This document shows, in pieces, positions 23,461-30,876 of a stretch of 33,397 nt of DNA. The stretch is taken from positions 1-33,397 of the forward strand of contig JADHLF010000028.1 in assembly GCA_016780825.1 (NCBI GenBank), in the 5' to 3' direction. This DNA is from Planktomarina sp. (GTDB lineage: Bacteria > Pseudomonadota > Alphaproteobacteria > Rhodobacterales > Rhodobacteraceae). Made by a program: the position numbers and the translations under genes. The notes beneath the pieces are model-generated. The model was not told the origin of the DNA, ran no database searches, and worked only from the letters and a program-made list of their open reading frames with translations. Positions within the stretch are counted from its first letter, which is position 1, and each line of letters starts with the position of its first letter.

Positions 23461-24357
23461 ATGGCCGATCCAACACTTCTGATCTGCGTGGGAGCGACGA
23501 AGGCGGGAACGTCTTGGATGTATCGCTATCTGCATGATCATGAGCAGTGTTATGTGCGATCGGTTAAGGAATGCCACTATTTTTCAACATTTAATCCTAA
23601 GAAGCTAATGCGCCAATTGAAGATCTTGAACCATCTTGTGGTCCAATATGAGGCGCGGTTGATTGAGGCGGAAGCGGCGGACGATATCATCCGTATCCTC
23701 AACTTGAGCCGCCGGATTGATGACACCAAGGCGCTGATCATGGCGCTTTCGGCGGAGCGCAGTGATGATTCCGCCTATTTGGAGTATCTGCAGGCTGGGC
23801 GCACGGATGAGACTGTCTTGCTTGACGTCACGCCGGCCTATGCTTTGCTGGAACCTGTGGAGATTGCCCGTATTTCCGCGCTGCCTATTCGCGTAAAGCT
23901 ACAATATTTGATGCGCGACCCGCTGGAGCGCCTATGGTCTCATGTGCGTATGGTGGCCAAACGCAGCATGAAAGAGGGGCAAGATTTTGTGGCCATCTGC
24001 CAAGATATTCTGAAGCGCGTTCTCTATGACCAAGAAGAGGCGCATATTGTGACGCGGGGCGATTATAAGTCCAATATCGCACGGTTTGCATCGGTTTTCG
24101 ATGGCTCGCAATTACAAATTGGCTTTTCAGAAAATTTGCGCGATGGCCCCAAGTTCGACTCTATGTGTGCCTATTGGGGGGTCAAGGCGACAAGCGCGCG
24201 CCAGATCAAACCCGCGCATGTGGGTCTTGCAGCGCCGTTTCCTGAAGGCTTGCGGCGAGACACTTTGGAATTTTTAAAAGCGCAATACGACTTTGTTGCT
24301 GATAATTTCGCGGAACTGCCAGAAAATTGGCGGAAAAATCGGGAGTTATTGGCATGA
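23461..24357 (+). CDS. Sulfotransferase-family protein inside the nuo operon
   Basis: The 298-residue protein has both PAPS-binding signatures of sulfotransferases: the 5'-phosphosulfate loop GATKAGTSWMYRYL (residues about 11-24) and the 3'-phosphate motif RDPLERLWSH (near residue 153). There is no signal peptide or membrane segment, so it appears cytoplasmic. It moves sulfate from PAPS to a hydroxyl or amine of an unknown acceptor. The start is 3 nt after the nuoC stop, with AAGGGG at the end of nuoC as ribosome site. Placement between nuoC and nuoD with normal GC content argues for long residence or neat insertion. It is not a complex I subunit. Confidence 0.85.
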   Translation: MADPTLLICVGATKAGTSWMYRYLHDHEQCYVRSVKECHYFSTFNPKKLMRQLKILNHLVVQYEARLIEAEAADDIIRILNLSRRIDDTKALIMALSAERSDDSAYLEYLQAGRTDETVLLDVTPAYALLEPVEIARISALPIRVKLQYLMRDPLERLWSHVRMVAKRSMKEGQDFVAICQDILKRVLYDQEEAHIVTRGDYKSNIARFASVFDGSQLQIGFSENLRDGPKFDSMCAYWGVKATSARQIKPAHVGLAAPFPEGLRRDTLEFLKAQYDFVADNFAELPENWRKNRELLA

Positions 24358-24374
24358 TAGGACAGATCATCACC

Positions 24375-24390
24375 GGCCAAGGTTTTGGCC
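24375..24390 (+). other. Short hairpin before the nuoD ribosome site
   Basis: GGCCAA-GGTT-TTGGCC can form a 6-bp stem with a 4-nt loop in the 49-nt gap between the sulfotransferase stop and nuoD. It ends 3 nt before AAGGAGG. It could mark an mRNA end after processing or pause ribosomes; there is no T-run, so it is not a standard terminator. Confidence 0.35.
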
Positions 24391-24393
24391 AAG

Positions 24394-24400
24394 AAGGAGG
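24394..24400 (+). promoter_or_regulatory. Strong Shine-Dalgarno of nuoD
   Basis: AAGGAGG lies 6 nt before ATG 24407 and decides that start over the longer frame from 24293, which would lie inside the sulfotransferase gene. It is the best ribosome site in the operon, so nuoD can be translated independently of the insertion upstream. Confidence 0.85.
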
Positions 24401-24406
24401 TGCATA

Positions 24407-25618
24407 ATGGACGGCTCCAAATTTGACGACGCTTTGACCGGCGAGCAAAAGATTCGTAATTTCAATATCAACTTCGGTCCACAGCATCCGGCCGCGCATG
24501 GTGTGCTGCGGTTGGTGCTGGAATTGGACGGCGAGATTGTCGAGCGCTGCGATCCGCATATTGGGCTGTTGCACCGCGGCACAGAAAAGCTGATGGAAAG
24601 CCGGACTTATCTGCAAAACTTGCCCTATTTTGATCGGCTTGATTATGTCGCTCCGATGAATCAGGAGCACGCTTGGTGTTTGGCGATTGAGAAGCTCACC
24701 GGCACCATCGTGCCGCGCCGCGCCAGCCTGATCCGGGTGCTCTATTCTGAAATTGGCCGCGTGCTCAACCATTTGCTCAATGTGACCACACAGGCGATGG
24801 ATGTGGGGGCGATGACGCCATTGACTTGGGGATTTGAAGAGCGCGAAAAGCTGATGATCTTTTATGAGCGGGCTTGCGGTGCGCGTCTGCATGCGGCCTA
24901 TTTTCGCCCGGGCGGGGTGCATCAAGATCTGCCAGATGCTTTGATCAATGACATCGAAGAATGGGCCCACACCTTCCCTGCGGTATTGCAAGACATTGAC
25001 ACGATGTTGACAGAAAACCGGATTTTCAAGCAGCGCAACGCCGATATCGGCGTGGTCACGGAAGATGATATCCAAAAATACGGCTTTAGCGGCGTTATGG
25101 TGCGCGGCTCTGGCTTTGCCTGGGATCTGCGTCGGGCGCAGCCCTATGAATGCTATGACGAGTTTGAGTTTAACATTCCTATTGGCAAAAATGGCGATTG
25201 TTATGACCGCTATCTGTGCCGCATGGAAGAAATGCGTCAATCTGTGTCGATCATCAAACAGGCGATCGGTAAATTGCGCGAGGAGCCAGGCGATGTCATG
25301 GCGCGCGGAAAAATGACCCCGCCAAAACGTGGTGAGATGAAACAGTCGATGGAAGCCCTTATTCATCACTTCAAACTTTATACCGAGGGCTTCCATGTGC
25401 CCGAGGGCGAAGTCTATGCTGCCGTTGAGGCGCCCAAGGGTGAGTTCGGCGTGTATTTGGTCGCAGATGGCACCAATAAGCCCTATCGCAGCAAGATTAG
25501 GGCGCCGGGCTTTTTACACCTGCAAGCGATGGATCACCTGTGTAAAGGGCACCAGCTGGCAGATGTGGCGGCCATCATCGGCACGATGGATGTAGTCTTT
25601 GGAGAGATTGACCGATGA
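24407..25618 (+). CDS. nuoD: NADH-quinone oxidoreductase subunit D
   Basis: The 403-residue 49-kDa-type subunit forms the quinone-binding pocket with NuoB and derives from the large subunit of [NiFe] hydrogenases. Segments seen: NINFGPQHPAAHGVLRL (the loop with the quinone-site His), HIGLLHRGTEKLME, YFDRLDYVAPMNQEHAW and, at the end, DVVFGEIDR, the normal C-terminus. Full length. Its stop overlaps the start of a 52-codon gene (ATGA). Confidence 0.97.
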   Translation: MDGSKFDDALTGEQKIRNFNINFGPQHPAAHGVLRLVLELDGEIVERCDPHIGLLHRGTEKLMESRTYLQNLPYFDRLDYVAPMNQEHAWCLAIEKLTGTIVPRRASLIRVLYSEIGRVLNHLLNVTTQAMDVGAMTPLTWGFEEREKLMIFYERACGARLHAAYFRPGGVHQDLPDALINDIEEWAHTFPAVLQDIDTMLTENRIFKQRNADIGVVTEDDIQKYGFSGVMVRGSGFAWDLRRAQPYECYDEFEFNIPIGKNGDCYDRYLCRMEEMRQSVSIIKQAIGKLREEPGDVMARGKMTPPKRGEMKQSMEALIHHFKLYTEGFHVPEGEVYAAVEAPKGEFGVYLVADGTNKPYRSKIRAPGFLHLQAMDHLCKGHQLADVAAIIGTMDVVFGEIDR

Positions 25619-25773
25619 CGGGATTTTATATTGATTTTGGGCCGATCATATTGGGCGCAATAAGCGGCGTGCTCTCTGTTGCATTTGCCAAGGGTCGAAA
25701 CCGTTTTGTGATCGCAATTGTGATCGGAGCGGTTGTCGGAGTTTTGTTCCCCATCTTGAAGGGAATGCTCTAA
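25615..25773 (+). CDS. 52-residue two-TM protein between nuoD and nuoE
   Basis: A short open frame, ATG 25615 to TAA 25773, encodes 52 residues beginning MTGFYIDFGPIILGAISG. There are two hydrophobic stretches (about 8-25 and 31-48) joined by a basic turn, AKGRNR, which should lie in the cytoplasm. It overlaps the nuoD stop (ATGA) and the nuoE start (TAATG), leaving no spare base on either side, which is strong support for a real gene. The Shine-Dalgarno is weak, so coupling to nuoD is likely. No known family is recognised. A small complex I accessory or assembly factor is a possibility only. Confidence 0.75.
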   Translation: MTGFYIDFGPIILGAISGVLSVAFAKGRNRFVIAIVIGAVVGVLFPILKGML

Positions 25774-26579
25774 TGCTTCGTCGTCTACACGCAGATCAAC
25801 CCAGCTCCTTTGCTTTCACACCGGCCAATCAGGCCTGGGCGGAGGCACAGATGACAAAATTTCCCGAGGGTCGCCAGGCCAGCGCGGTGATCCCTTTGCT
25901 TTGGCGCGCCCAGGAGCAAGAGGGCTGGCTGACACGCCCGGCGATTGAGGCGGTGGCTGATCTTTTGGGCATGGCCTATATTCGGGTGCTCGAGGTTGCG
26001 ACCTTCTATTTCATGTTCCAGCTTCAGCCCGTGGGCCAGGTGGCGCATTTCCAAATATGCGGCACGACCACTTGCATGATTTGCGGTGCAGAGGATCTGG
26101 TGTCTGTGTGCAAAGATAAAATTGCCAGCAAGCCCCATGTTTTGTCCGAAGATGGCAAGTTCAGCTGGGAAGAGGTGGAATGTCTGGGGGCCTGCGCAAA
26201 TGCGCCGATGGTTCAGATTGGCAAAGATTACTATGAAGATCTCACCGCTGAGAAATTCGCGGATCTGATTGATCAATTGGCCGCCGGCGAGGTGCCAACC
26301 CCCGGTTCGCAATCGGGCCGCTATGCTGCGGAACCCGCCGCAGGGTTGACCTCTTTGAAAGACCATGCGGCGGGCAAAGCGGCTTTCAACGCCTCCGTGC
26401 AATTGGCTGTGGATTTGGGTGATACGGTCAAACGCATTGACGGCAGCGAAGTGCCGCTCCTGACCCCATGGTTGGGCAAGGCCGCAAAACCAAAATCCGC
26501 GCAGAAGGTCAAAGCAAAACCCGCGCCAAAGACCAAAACCGCCAAGGCGAAAGCTGCCAAGGCGAAAGAGACCAAGTAA
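25773..26579 (+). CDS. nuoE: NADH-quinone oxidoreductase subunit E, with Lys/Ala-rich tail
   Basis: Thioredoxin-fold 24-kDa-type subunit with the [2Fe-2S] cluster N1a, ligands C96 and C101 (CGTTTC) and C137 and C141 (CLGAC). The core ends near residue 170. The remaining 100 residues hold a Gly/Ala-rich linker, a moderately conserved segment (DTVKRIDGSEVPLLTPWLGK) and a terminal run of about 30 residues made mostly of Lys, Ala and Pro. Total 268 residues, against about 166 for E. coli NuoE; an extended NuoE is known in Rhodobacter. The start overlaps the 52-residue gene stop. Confidence 0.95.
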   Translation: MLRRLHADQPSSFAFTPANQAWAEAQMTKFPEGRQASAVIPLLWRAQEQEGWLTRPAIEAVADLLGMAYIRVLEVATFYFMFQLQPVGQVAHFQICGTTTCMICGAEDLVSVCKDKIASKPHVLSEDGKFSWEEVECLGACANAPMVQIGKDYYEDLTAEKFADLIDQLAAGEVPTPGSQSGRYAAEPAAGLTSLKDHAAGKAAFNASVQLAVDLGDTVKRIDGSEVPLLTPWLGKAAKPKSAQKVKAKPAPKTKTAKAKAAKAKETK

Positions 26580-26626
26580 CCGAGCGCCTCCTGGCAAAGA
26601 CACTGAGCTGAAAGACCGAACAGATA

Positions 26627-26854
26627 ATGCACAGCGAAAAAGATCATATCCAAGCCAAGAAAGGCCGGACAGCCAGTCTGGTCATTTCTGGCGCGATGCT
26701 GATTTGGATTGGGATGCAATGGGCCGCTGTGCAGCTTGATATTTCCAGCCGTTACATGTTGTTGCTGGATTTGGCTGTTATGGCCGCGATGATTTGGTCG
26801 CTTATTGTCACTTTTCAAATTTGGCGTGCGCGCCGCGATGCAGATAAAGGCTAA
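26627..26854 (+). CDS. Small two-TM protein, DUF5337-like, inside the nuo operon
   Basis: The 75-residue protein has a charged N-terminus (HSEKDHIQAKKGR), two hydrophobic segments (near SLVISGAMLIWIGMQWAA and MLLLDLAVMAAMIWSLIV) and a basic C-terminus (RARRDADKG), implying both ends in the cytoplasm. It resembles the DUF5337 family that I associate with Rhodobacteraceae nuo loci; this is recall, not a search. It begins 47 nt after nuoE with a weak ribosome site and ends 5 nt before nuoF, whose Shine-Dalgarno (AAAGG) lies within its last codons. Function unknown. Confidence 0.78.
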   Translation: MHSEKDHIQAKKGRTASLVISGAMLIWIGMQWAAVQLDISSRYMLLLDLAVMAAMIWSLIVTFQIWRARRDADKG

Positions 26855-26859
26855 ATGAA

Positions 26860-28155
26860 ATGCTGAAAGATCAAGATCGTATTTTCACCAATCTCTACGG
26901 GATGCATGAGCGCACGTTGAAAGGTGCCAAGGCGCGGGGCCATTGGGATGGCACGTCCGCTTTGATCAAGAAAGGCCGCGATTGGATCATTGATGAGATG
27001 AAGGCCTCTGGGCTGCGTGGCCGCGGCGGTGCGGGCTTCCCAACGGGGTTGAAGTGGTCCTTTATGCCGAAAGAAAGTGATGGTCGGCCGTCTTACTTGG
27101 TCGTAAATGCCGATGAATCCGAGCCGGGCACCTGTAAAGACCGTGAAATCATGCGCCATGATCCGCATACGCTGATTGAAGGCTGTTTGATTGCCTCTTT
27201 CGCGATGAATGCCCATGCCTGTTACATCTACATTCGCGGCGAGTATATTCGCGAAAGAGAGGCGCTACAGGCGGCGATTGATGAGGCCTATGACGCCGGG
27301 TTGGTCGGCAAGAATGCCGCCAAATCGGGCTGGGATTTCGACATTTACCTGCATCACGGGGCTGGCGCTTATATTTGCGGTGAAGAAACCGCGCTTTTGG
27401 AGAGCCTTGAGGGCAAAAAAGGCATGCCGCGGATGAAACCTCCGTTTCCTGCGGGGGCGGGGCTTTATGGCTGCCCGACCACGGTGAACAATGTGGAGTC
27501 TATTGCGGTTGTGCCCACGATTTTGCGCCGCGGCGGTGCATGGTTCTCAGGGTTTGGCCGTCCCAACAATACGGGCACGAAACTTTTTGCAATTTCGGGC
27601 CATGTGAATAACCCCTGCGTGGTGGAAGAGGCGATGTCGATCTCATTCGATGAGCTGATTGACAAGCATTGCGGCGGGATCCGTGGGGGGTGGGACAATC
27701 TCAAGGCGGTGATCCCGGGCGGATCTTCCGTGCCGATGTTGCCCGGATCAGTGATGCGCCACGATGCGATTATGGATTTTGACTGGCTGCGGGCACAGCG
27801 TTCCGGTCTGGGCACGGCGGCGGTCATTGTGATGGATCAATCGACAGATGTGGTCAAAGCGGTGTGGCGTTTGGCAAAGTTTTACAAGCATGAAAGCTGC
27901 GGCCAATGCACCCCCTGCCGCGAGGGCACAGGCTGGATGATGCGGGTGATGGAGCGGTTGGTCACCGGTGATGCCGAACCAGAGGAAATTGACATGCTGC
28001 TGGATGTGACCAAACAGGTCGAAGGCCATACAATTTGCGCGCTTGGGGATGCGGCCGCCTGGCCTATTCAGGGGCTCATCTGCCATTTCCGCGATGATAT
28101 TGAGGAGCGGATCGCCCATAAGCGTGCGCCCCGGCGTGGTGTGGCGGCTGAATAA
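26860..28155 (+). CDS. nuoF: NADH-quinone oxidoreductase subunit F
   Basis: The 431-residue 51-kDa-type subunit binds NADH and FMN and carries [4Fe-4S] cluster N3. The Gly-rich nucleotide loop GLRGRGGAGFPTGLKW is at about 51-66, then NADESEPGTCKDRE and GAGAYICGEETALLESLEG. The cluster ligands are C347, C350 and C353 (CGQCTPCREG) and C393 (TICALGD). Length and all ligands are normal. Confidence 0.98.
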   Translation: MLKDQDRIFTNLYGMHERTLKGAKARGHWDGTSALIKKGRDWIIDEMKASGLRGRGGAGFPTGLKWSFMPKESDGRPSYLVVNADESEPGTCKDREIMRHDPHTLIEGCLIASFAMNAHACYIYIRGEYIREREALQAAIDEAYDAGLVGKNAAKSGWDFDIYLHHGAGAYICGEETALLESLEGKKGMPRMKPPFPAGAGLYGCPTTVNNVESIAVVPTILRRGGAWFSGFGRPNNTGTKLFAISGHVNNPCVVEEAMSISFDELIDKHCGGIRGGWDNLKAVIPGGSSVPMLPGSVMRHDAIMDFDWLRAQRSGLGTAAVIVMDQSTDVVKAVWRLAKFYKHESCGQCTPCREGTGWMMRVMERLVTGDAEPEEIDMLLDVTKQVEGHTICALGDAAAWPIQGLICHFRDDIEERIAHKRAPRRGVAAE

Positions 28156-28188
28156 CAGATGACCCTGATCGCTTCCTCTCCTGCGGAT

Positions 28189-28593
28189 ATGCGCAACCTG
28201 CTCAAGGCCTGTGCCGTTGCGCTGTGCTGCGTGCCGGCGCCGGCTATGGCCGCGAAGGGTTTGGCACAAGAGGCCGCGCTCAATGAGGGGCTGATTGCGA
28301 TTTCTATGGCCAATGTGATCCGCAAAACCTGTCCCAGCATCTCGGCACGGATGCTGAAGGCTTGGCTATATATCAAAACCCTCGAGGCAGAGGCCCAATC
28401 GCTCGGCTATTCGGCGCAAGAAGTGACTGCCTTTGTTAAAGACCCTATGGAAAAAAAGCGTGTTTTGAGCATTGCTCAGAAGCGGCTTGCACATCATGGG
28501 GTTATTCCTGACCAACCCGCGACCTATTGCACCTTTGGGCTTGCTGAAATTCAAGCAGGCTCTGCGATCGGAAAATTGCTGAAAGCGAAGTAG
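28189..28593 (+). CDS. Exported protein, DUF5333-like, inside the nuo operon
   Basis: With start ATG 28189 the protein has 134 residues and a good Sec signal peptide (MRNLLK, hydrophobic core, cleavage after PAPAMA). An in-frame ATG at 28159 would add ten residues before the signal and is less likely, though neither has a strong ribosome site. The mature helical domain has two cysteines (KTCPS and TYCTF) that may form one disulfide. It resembles DUF5333, a family I associate with this gene position in Rhodobacteraceae. A periplasmic protein co-expressed with complex I is unusual, since no core subunit has a periplasmic domain of this type. Function unknown. Confidence 0.78.
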   Translation: MRNLLKACAVALCCVPAPAMAAKGLAQEAALNEGLIAISMANVIRKTCPSISARMLKAWLYIKTLEAEAQSLGYSAQEVTAFVKDPMEKKRVLSIAQKRLAHHGVIPDQPATYCTFGLAEIQAGSAIGKLLKAK

Positions 28594-28595
28594 AT

Positions 28596-30614
28596 ATGTC
28601 TGACCTGCGAAAAATCATCATTGACGATCAAGAAATCGAAGTCGACGGCGCGATGACGTTGATCCAAGCCTGTGAACAGGTCGGGGTTGAGGTGCCGCGT
28701 TTTTGTTATCATGAGCGTCTGACCATTGCGGGCAACTGTCGAATGTGTCTGGTGGAAGTTGTGGGCGGGCCGCCGAAACCCGCGGCGTCATGCGCCATGC
28801 AGGTGCGCGATTTGCGCCCCGGCCCGGAGGGGCAATTGCCGGTCGTCAAAACCAATTCGCCAATGGTGAAAAAAGCCCGCGAAGGGGTGATGGAGTTTTT
28901 GCTCATCAACCACCCGCTGGATTGCCCAATCTGTGATCAGGGCGGAGAGTGTGATCTTCAAGATCAAGCCATGGCTTACGGCGTGGATTTCAGCCGCTTT
29001 CGTGAACCCAAACGGGCGACTGAGGATCTGGATTTGGGACCTTTGGTCGAGACCCATATGACCCGCTGCATTTCCTGCACGCGCTGCGTGCGCTTCACCT
29101 CCGAAGTGGCCGGGCTGACCCAGATGGGCCAAACTGGGCGCGGGGAAGATGCTGAAATTACAAGTTATCTCGGACAAACGCTCGACAGCAATTTGCAAGG
29201 TAATATCATTGATCTGTGCCCTGTCGGCGCTTTGGTGTCCAAACCCTATGCCTTCACCGCGCGCCCTTGGGAGTTGAGCAAAACCGATTCTATTGATGTG
29301 ATGGACGCGCTTGGCTCCAACATCCGCGTGGACACAAAGGGCCGTGAAGTGATGCGGTTTTTGCCGCGCAATCATGACGGGGTGAACGAGGAATGGCTGG
29401 CCGATAAATCGCGTTTTGTGTGGGATGGGTTGCGGCGTCAGCGCTTGGATCGTCCCTATATTCGCGAGGCGGGCAAATTGCGTCCTGCGACTTGGCCTGA
29501 GGCGCTTGCGGCTGCGGCTGCGGCTATGGCCGGCAAACGGGTGGCTGCTTTGGTTGGGGATTTGGTTTCAACAGAGGCAGCCTATGCGCTGCAGCAGGTC
29601 ATTTCGGGACTTGGCGGCACCATTGAGTGCCGGACCGATGGCGCTAAATTGCCGATGGGCAATCGGAGCGGCTATGCCGGCACTGCGCGCGTCGAGGATC
29701 TCGAAACTGCGCAGATGATCCAATTGATTGGCACCAACCCAAAAATCGAAGCGCCGGTCCTGAATGCCCGCATTCGCAAGGCTTGGAGCCGTGGCGCCAC
29801 AATTGGTTTGATTGGTGAACCGGTAGACCTGACCTATGACTATGTGCATGTTGGCACAGGGCGTGCTGATTTGCATGCCCTACTCAAGAAAGATTATAAA
29901 GCGGTTCTGGAACAGGCCTCAGTGGTGGTTCTGGGGCAGGCGGCCTTGCAAGGCGAGGATGGCGCGGCGGTTTTGGCGGCCACTATGGAGCTCTGCGAGA
30001 AAACGCGCAGCAAATTGTTGATCCTGCATACCGCTGCGGCACGGGTGGGCGCAATGGATCTGGGATGCACCACCGAAGGCGGTCTTGCCGCCGCTCTTGA
30101 TGGCGCTGAGGTCATTTACAACTTGGGGGCGGATGAAATGGACATCGCGCCGGGGGCCTTTGTGATCTACCAAGGCAGCCACGGCGATCGGGGCGCGCAT
30201 CGGGCCGATGTGATCCTGCCGGGCGCCGCCTATACAGAAGAAAATGGTATTTTTGTGAACACCGAAGGGAGGCCGCAATTGGCACAGCGCGCGGGCTTTG
30301 CCCCCGGTGACGCCAAAGAGAATTGGGCCATTCTGCGGGCGCTCTCCGCTGAATTGGGCGCGGCCTTGCCCTTTGATACTTTGACGCAGTTGCGCGGTCA
30401 CATGACGGCAGCTGTTCCGCATTTGGCTGCGATCGATATGGTGCCAGAAAATACATGGCGGGCCGTTTCGAGCGAGAAAATGGGCCAGGGTGATTTTGGG
30501 CAGGCGATCAGCGATTATTATTTCAGCAATCCGATTGCACGGGCCAGCACCTTGATGGCGGAACTGTCTGCCAATGCCAAAGCGCGCAAATCTGCGCCTC
30601 TTGCGGCGGAGTAA
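28596..30614 (+). CDS. nuoG: NADH-quinone oxidoreductase subunit G
   Basis: The 672-residue 75-kDa-type subunit is the largest of the peripheral arm. The N-terminal [2Fe-2S] N1b ligands are C37, C48, C51 and C66. Next come the His-ligated N5 region (HPLDCPICDQGGECDLQ) and N4 (CISCTRCVRFTSEV with a later CPVGAL). A degenerate molybdopterin-oxidoreductase domain follows. The length is like that of the mitochondrial type and not the 900-residue E. coli type. It begins 2 nt after the DUF5333-like gene. Confidence 0.97.
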   Translation: MSDLRKIIIDDQEIEVDGAMTLIQACEQVGVEVPRFCYHERLTIAGNCRMCLVEVVGGPPKPAASCAMQVRDLRPGPEGQLPVVKTNSPMVKKAREGVMEFLLINHPLDCPICDQGGECDLQDQAMAYGVDFSRFREPKRATEDLDLGPLVETHMTRCISCTRCVRFTSEVAGLTQMGQTGRGEDAEITSYLGQTLDSNLQGNIIDLCPVGALVSKPYAFTARPWELSKTDSIDVMDALGSNIRVDTKGREVMRFLPRNHDGVNEEWLADKSRFVWDGLRRQRLDRPYIREAGKLRPATWPEALAAAAAAMAGKRVAALVGDLVSTEAAYALQQVISGLGGTIECRTDGAKLPMGNRSGYAGTARVEDLETAQMIQLIGTNPKIEAPVLNARIRKAWSRGATIGLIGEPVDLTYDYVHVGTGRADLHALLKKDYKAVLEQASVVVLGQAALQGEDGAAVLAATMELCEKTRSKLLILHTAAARVGAMDLGCTTEGGLAAALDGAEVIYNLGADEMDIAPGAFVIYQGSHGDRGAHRADVILPGAAYTEENGIFVNTEGRPQLAQRAGFAPGDAKENWAILRALSAELGAALPFDTLTQLRGHMTAAVPHLAAIDMVPENTWRAVSSEKMGQGDFGQAISDYYFSNPIARASTLMAELSANAKARKSAPLAAE

Positions 30615-30618
30615 TCTC

Positions 30619-30876
30619 ATGGTTTTGGCTGTGATGGACCGTTTCGACAGCTCTGAGAGGCCCGTGTTTGACGCAGCTTGGCAGGCTTTCGGGCGCGTCA
30701 ATGGGCTTGCCGCGCGCGGGGTGGTGATTTCATCGAAAATCCCTGCAGGGAAGGCTGGTATTTTTATGCAAGATGCGGTTTACAGCCCATCAAACGACCC
30801 GGCTGATCGGTCAGTCGATATTCAGGCGAAGATCAGCGCTGCTGAACGCAAGGAACGAGGGATACCAAAGGTATGA
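30619..30876 (+). CDS. 85-residue protein of unknown function between nuoG and nuoH
   Basis: Soluble, mixed-charge protein with the segments MDRFDSSERPVFDAAW and NDPADRSVDIQAKISAAERK; no membrane segment, Cys or cofactor motif is visible. Start ATG 30619 follows GGAG by about 8 nt and lies 4 nt after the nuoG stop; ATG 30634 (MDRFDSS) is a possible internal start. The stop overlaps the nuoH ATG (ATGA). I do not recognise the family. Its place between the last peripheral-arm gene and the first membrane-arm gene is notable. Confidence 0.72.
   Translation: MVLAVMDRFDSSERPVFDAAWQAFGRVNGLAARGVVISSKIPAGKAGIFMQDAVYSPSNDPADRSVDIQAKISAAERKERGIPKV

Noticed and set aside
24206..25396. 396-codon minus-strand open frame opposite the sulfotransferase end and nuoD
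   Set aside because: Antisense to conserved nuoD, with His/Gln-rich shadow composition; no ribosome site or family match.
25785..26603. 272-codon minus-strand open frame opposite nuoE
   Set aside because: It mirrors nuoE exactly, including the Lys/Ala tail, which reads as a Leu/Phe/Gly-rich repeat on the other strand.
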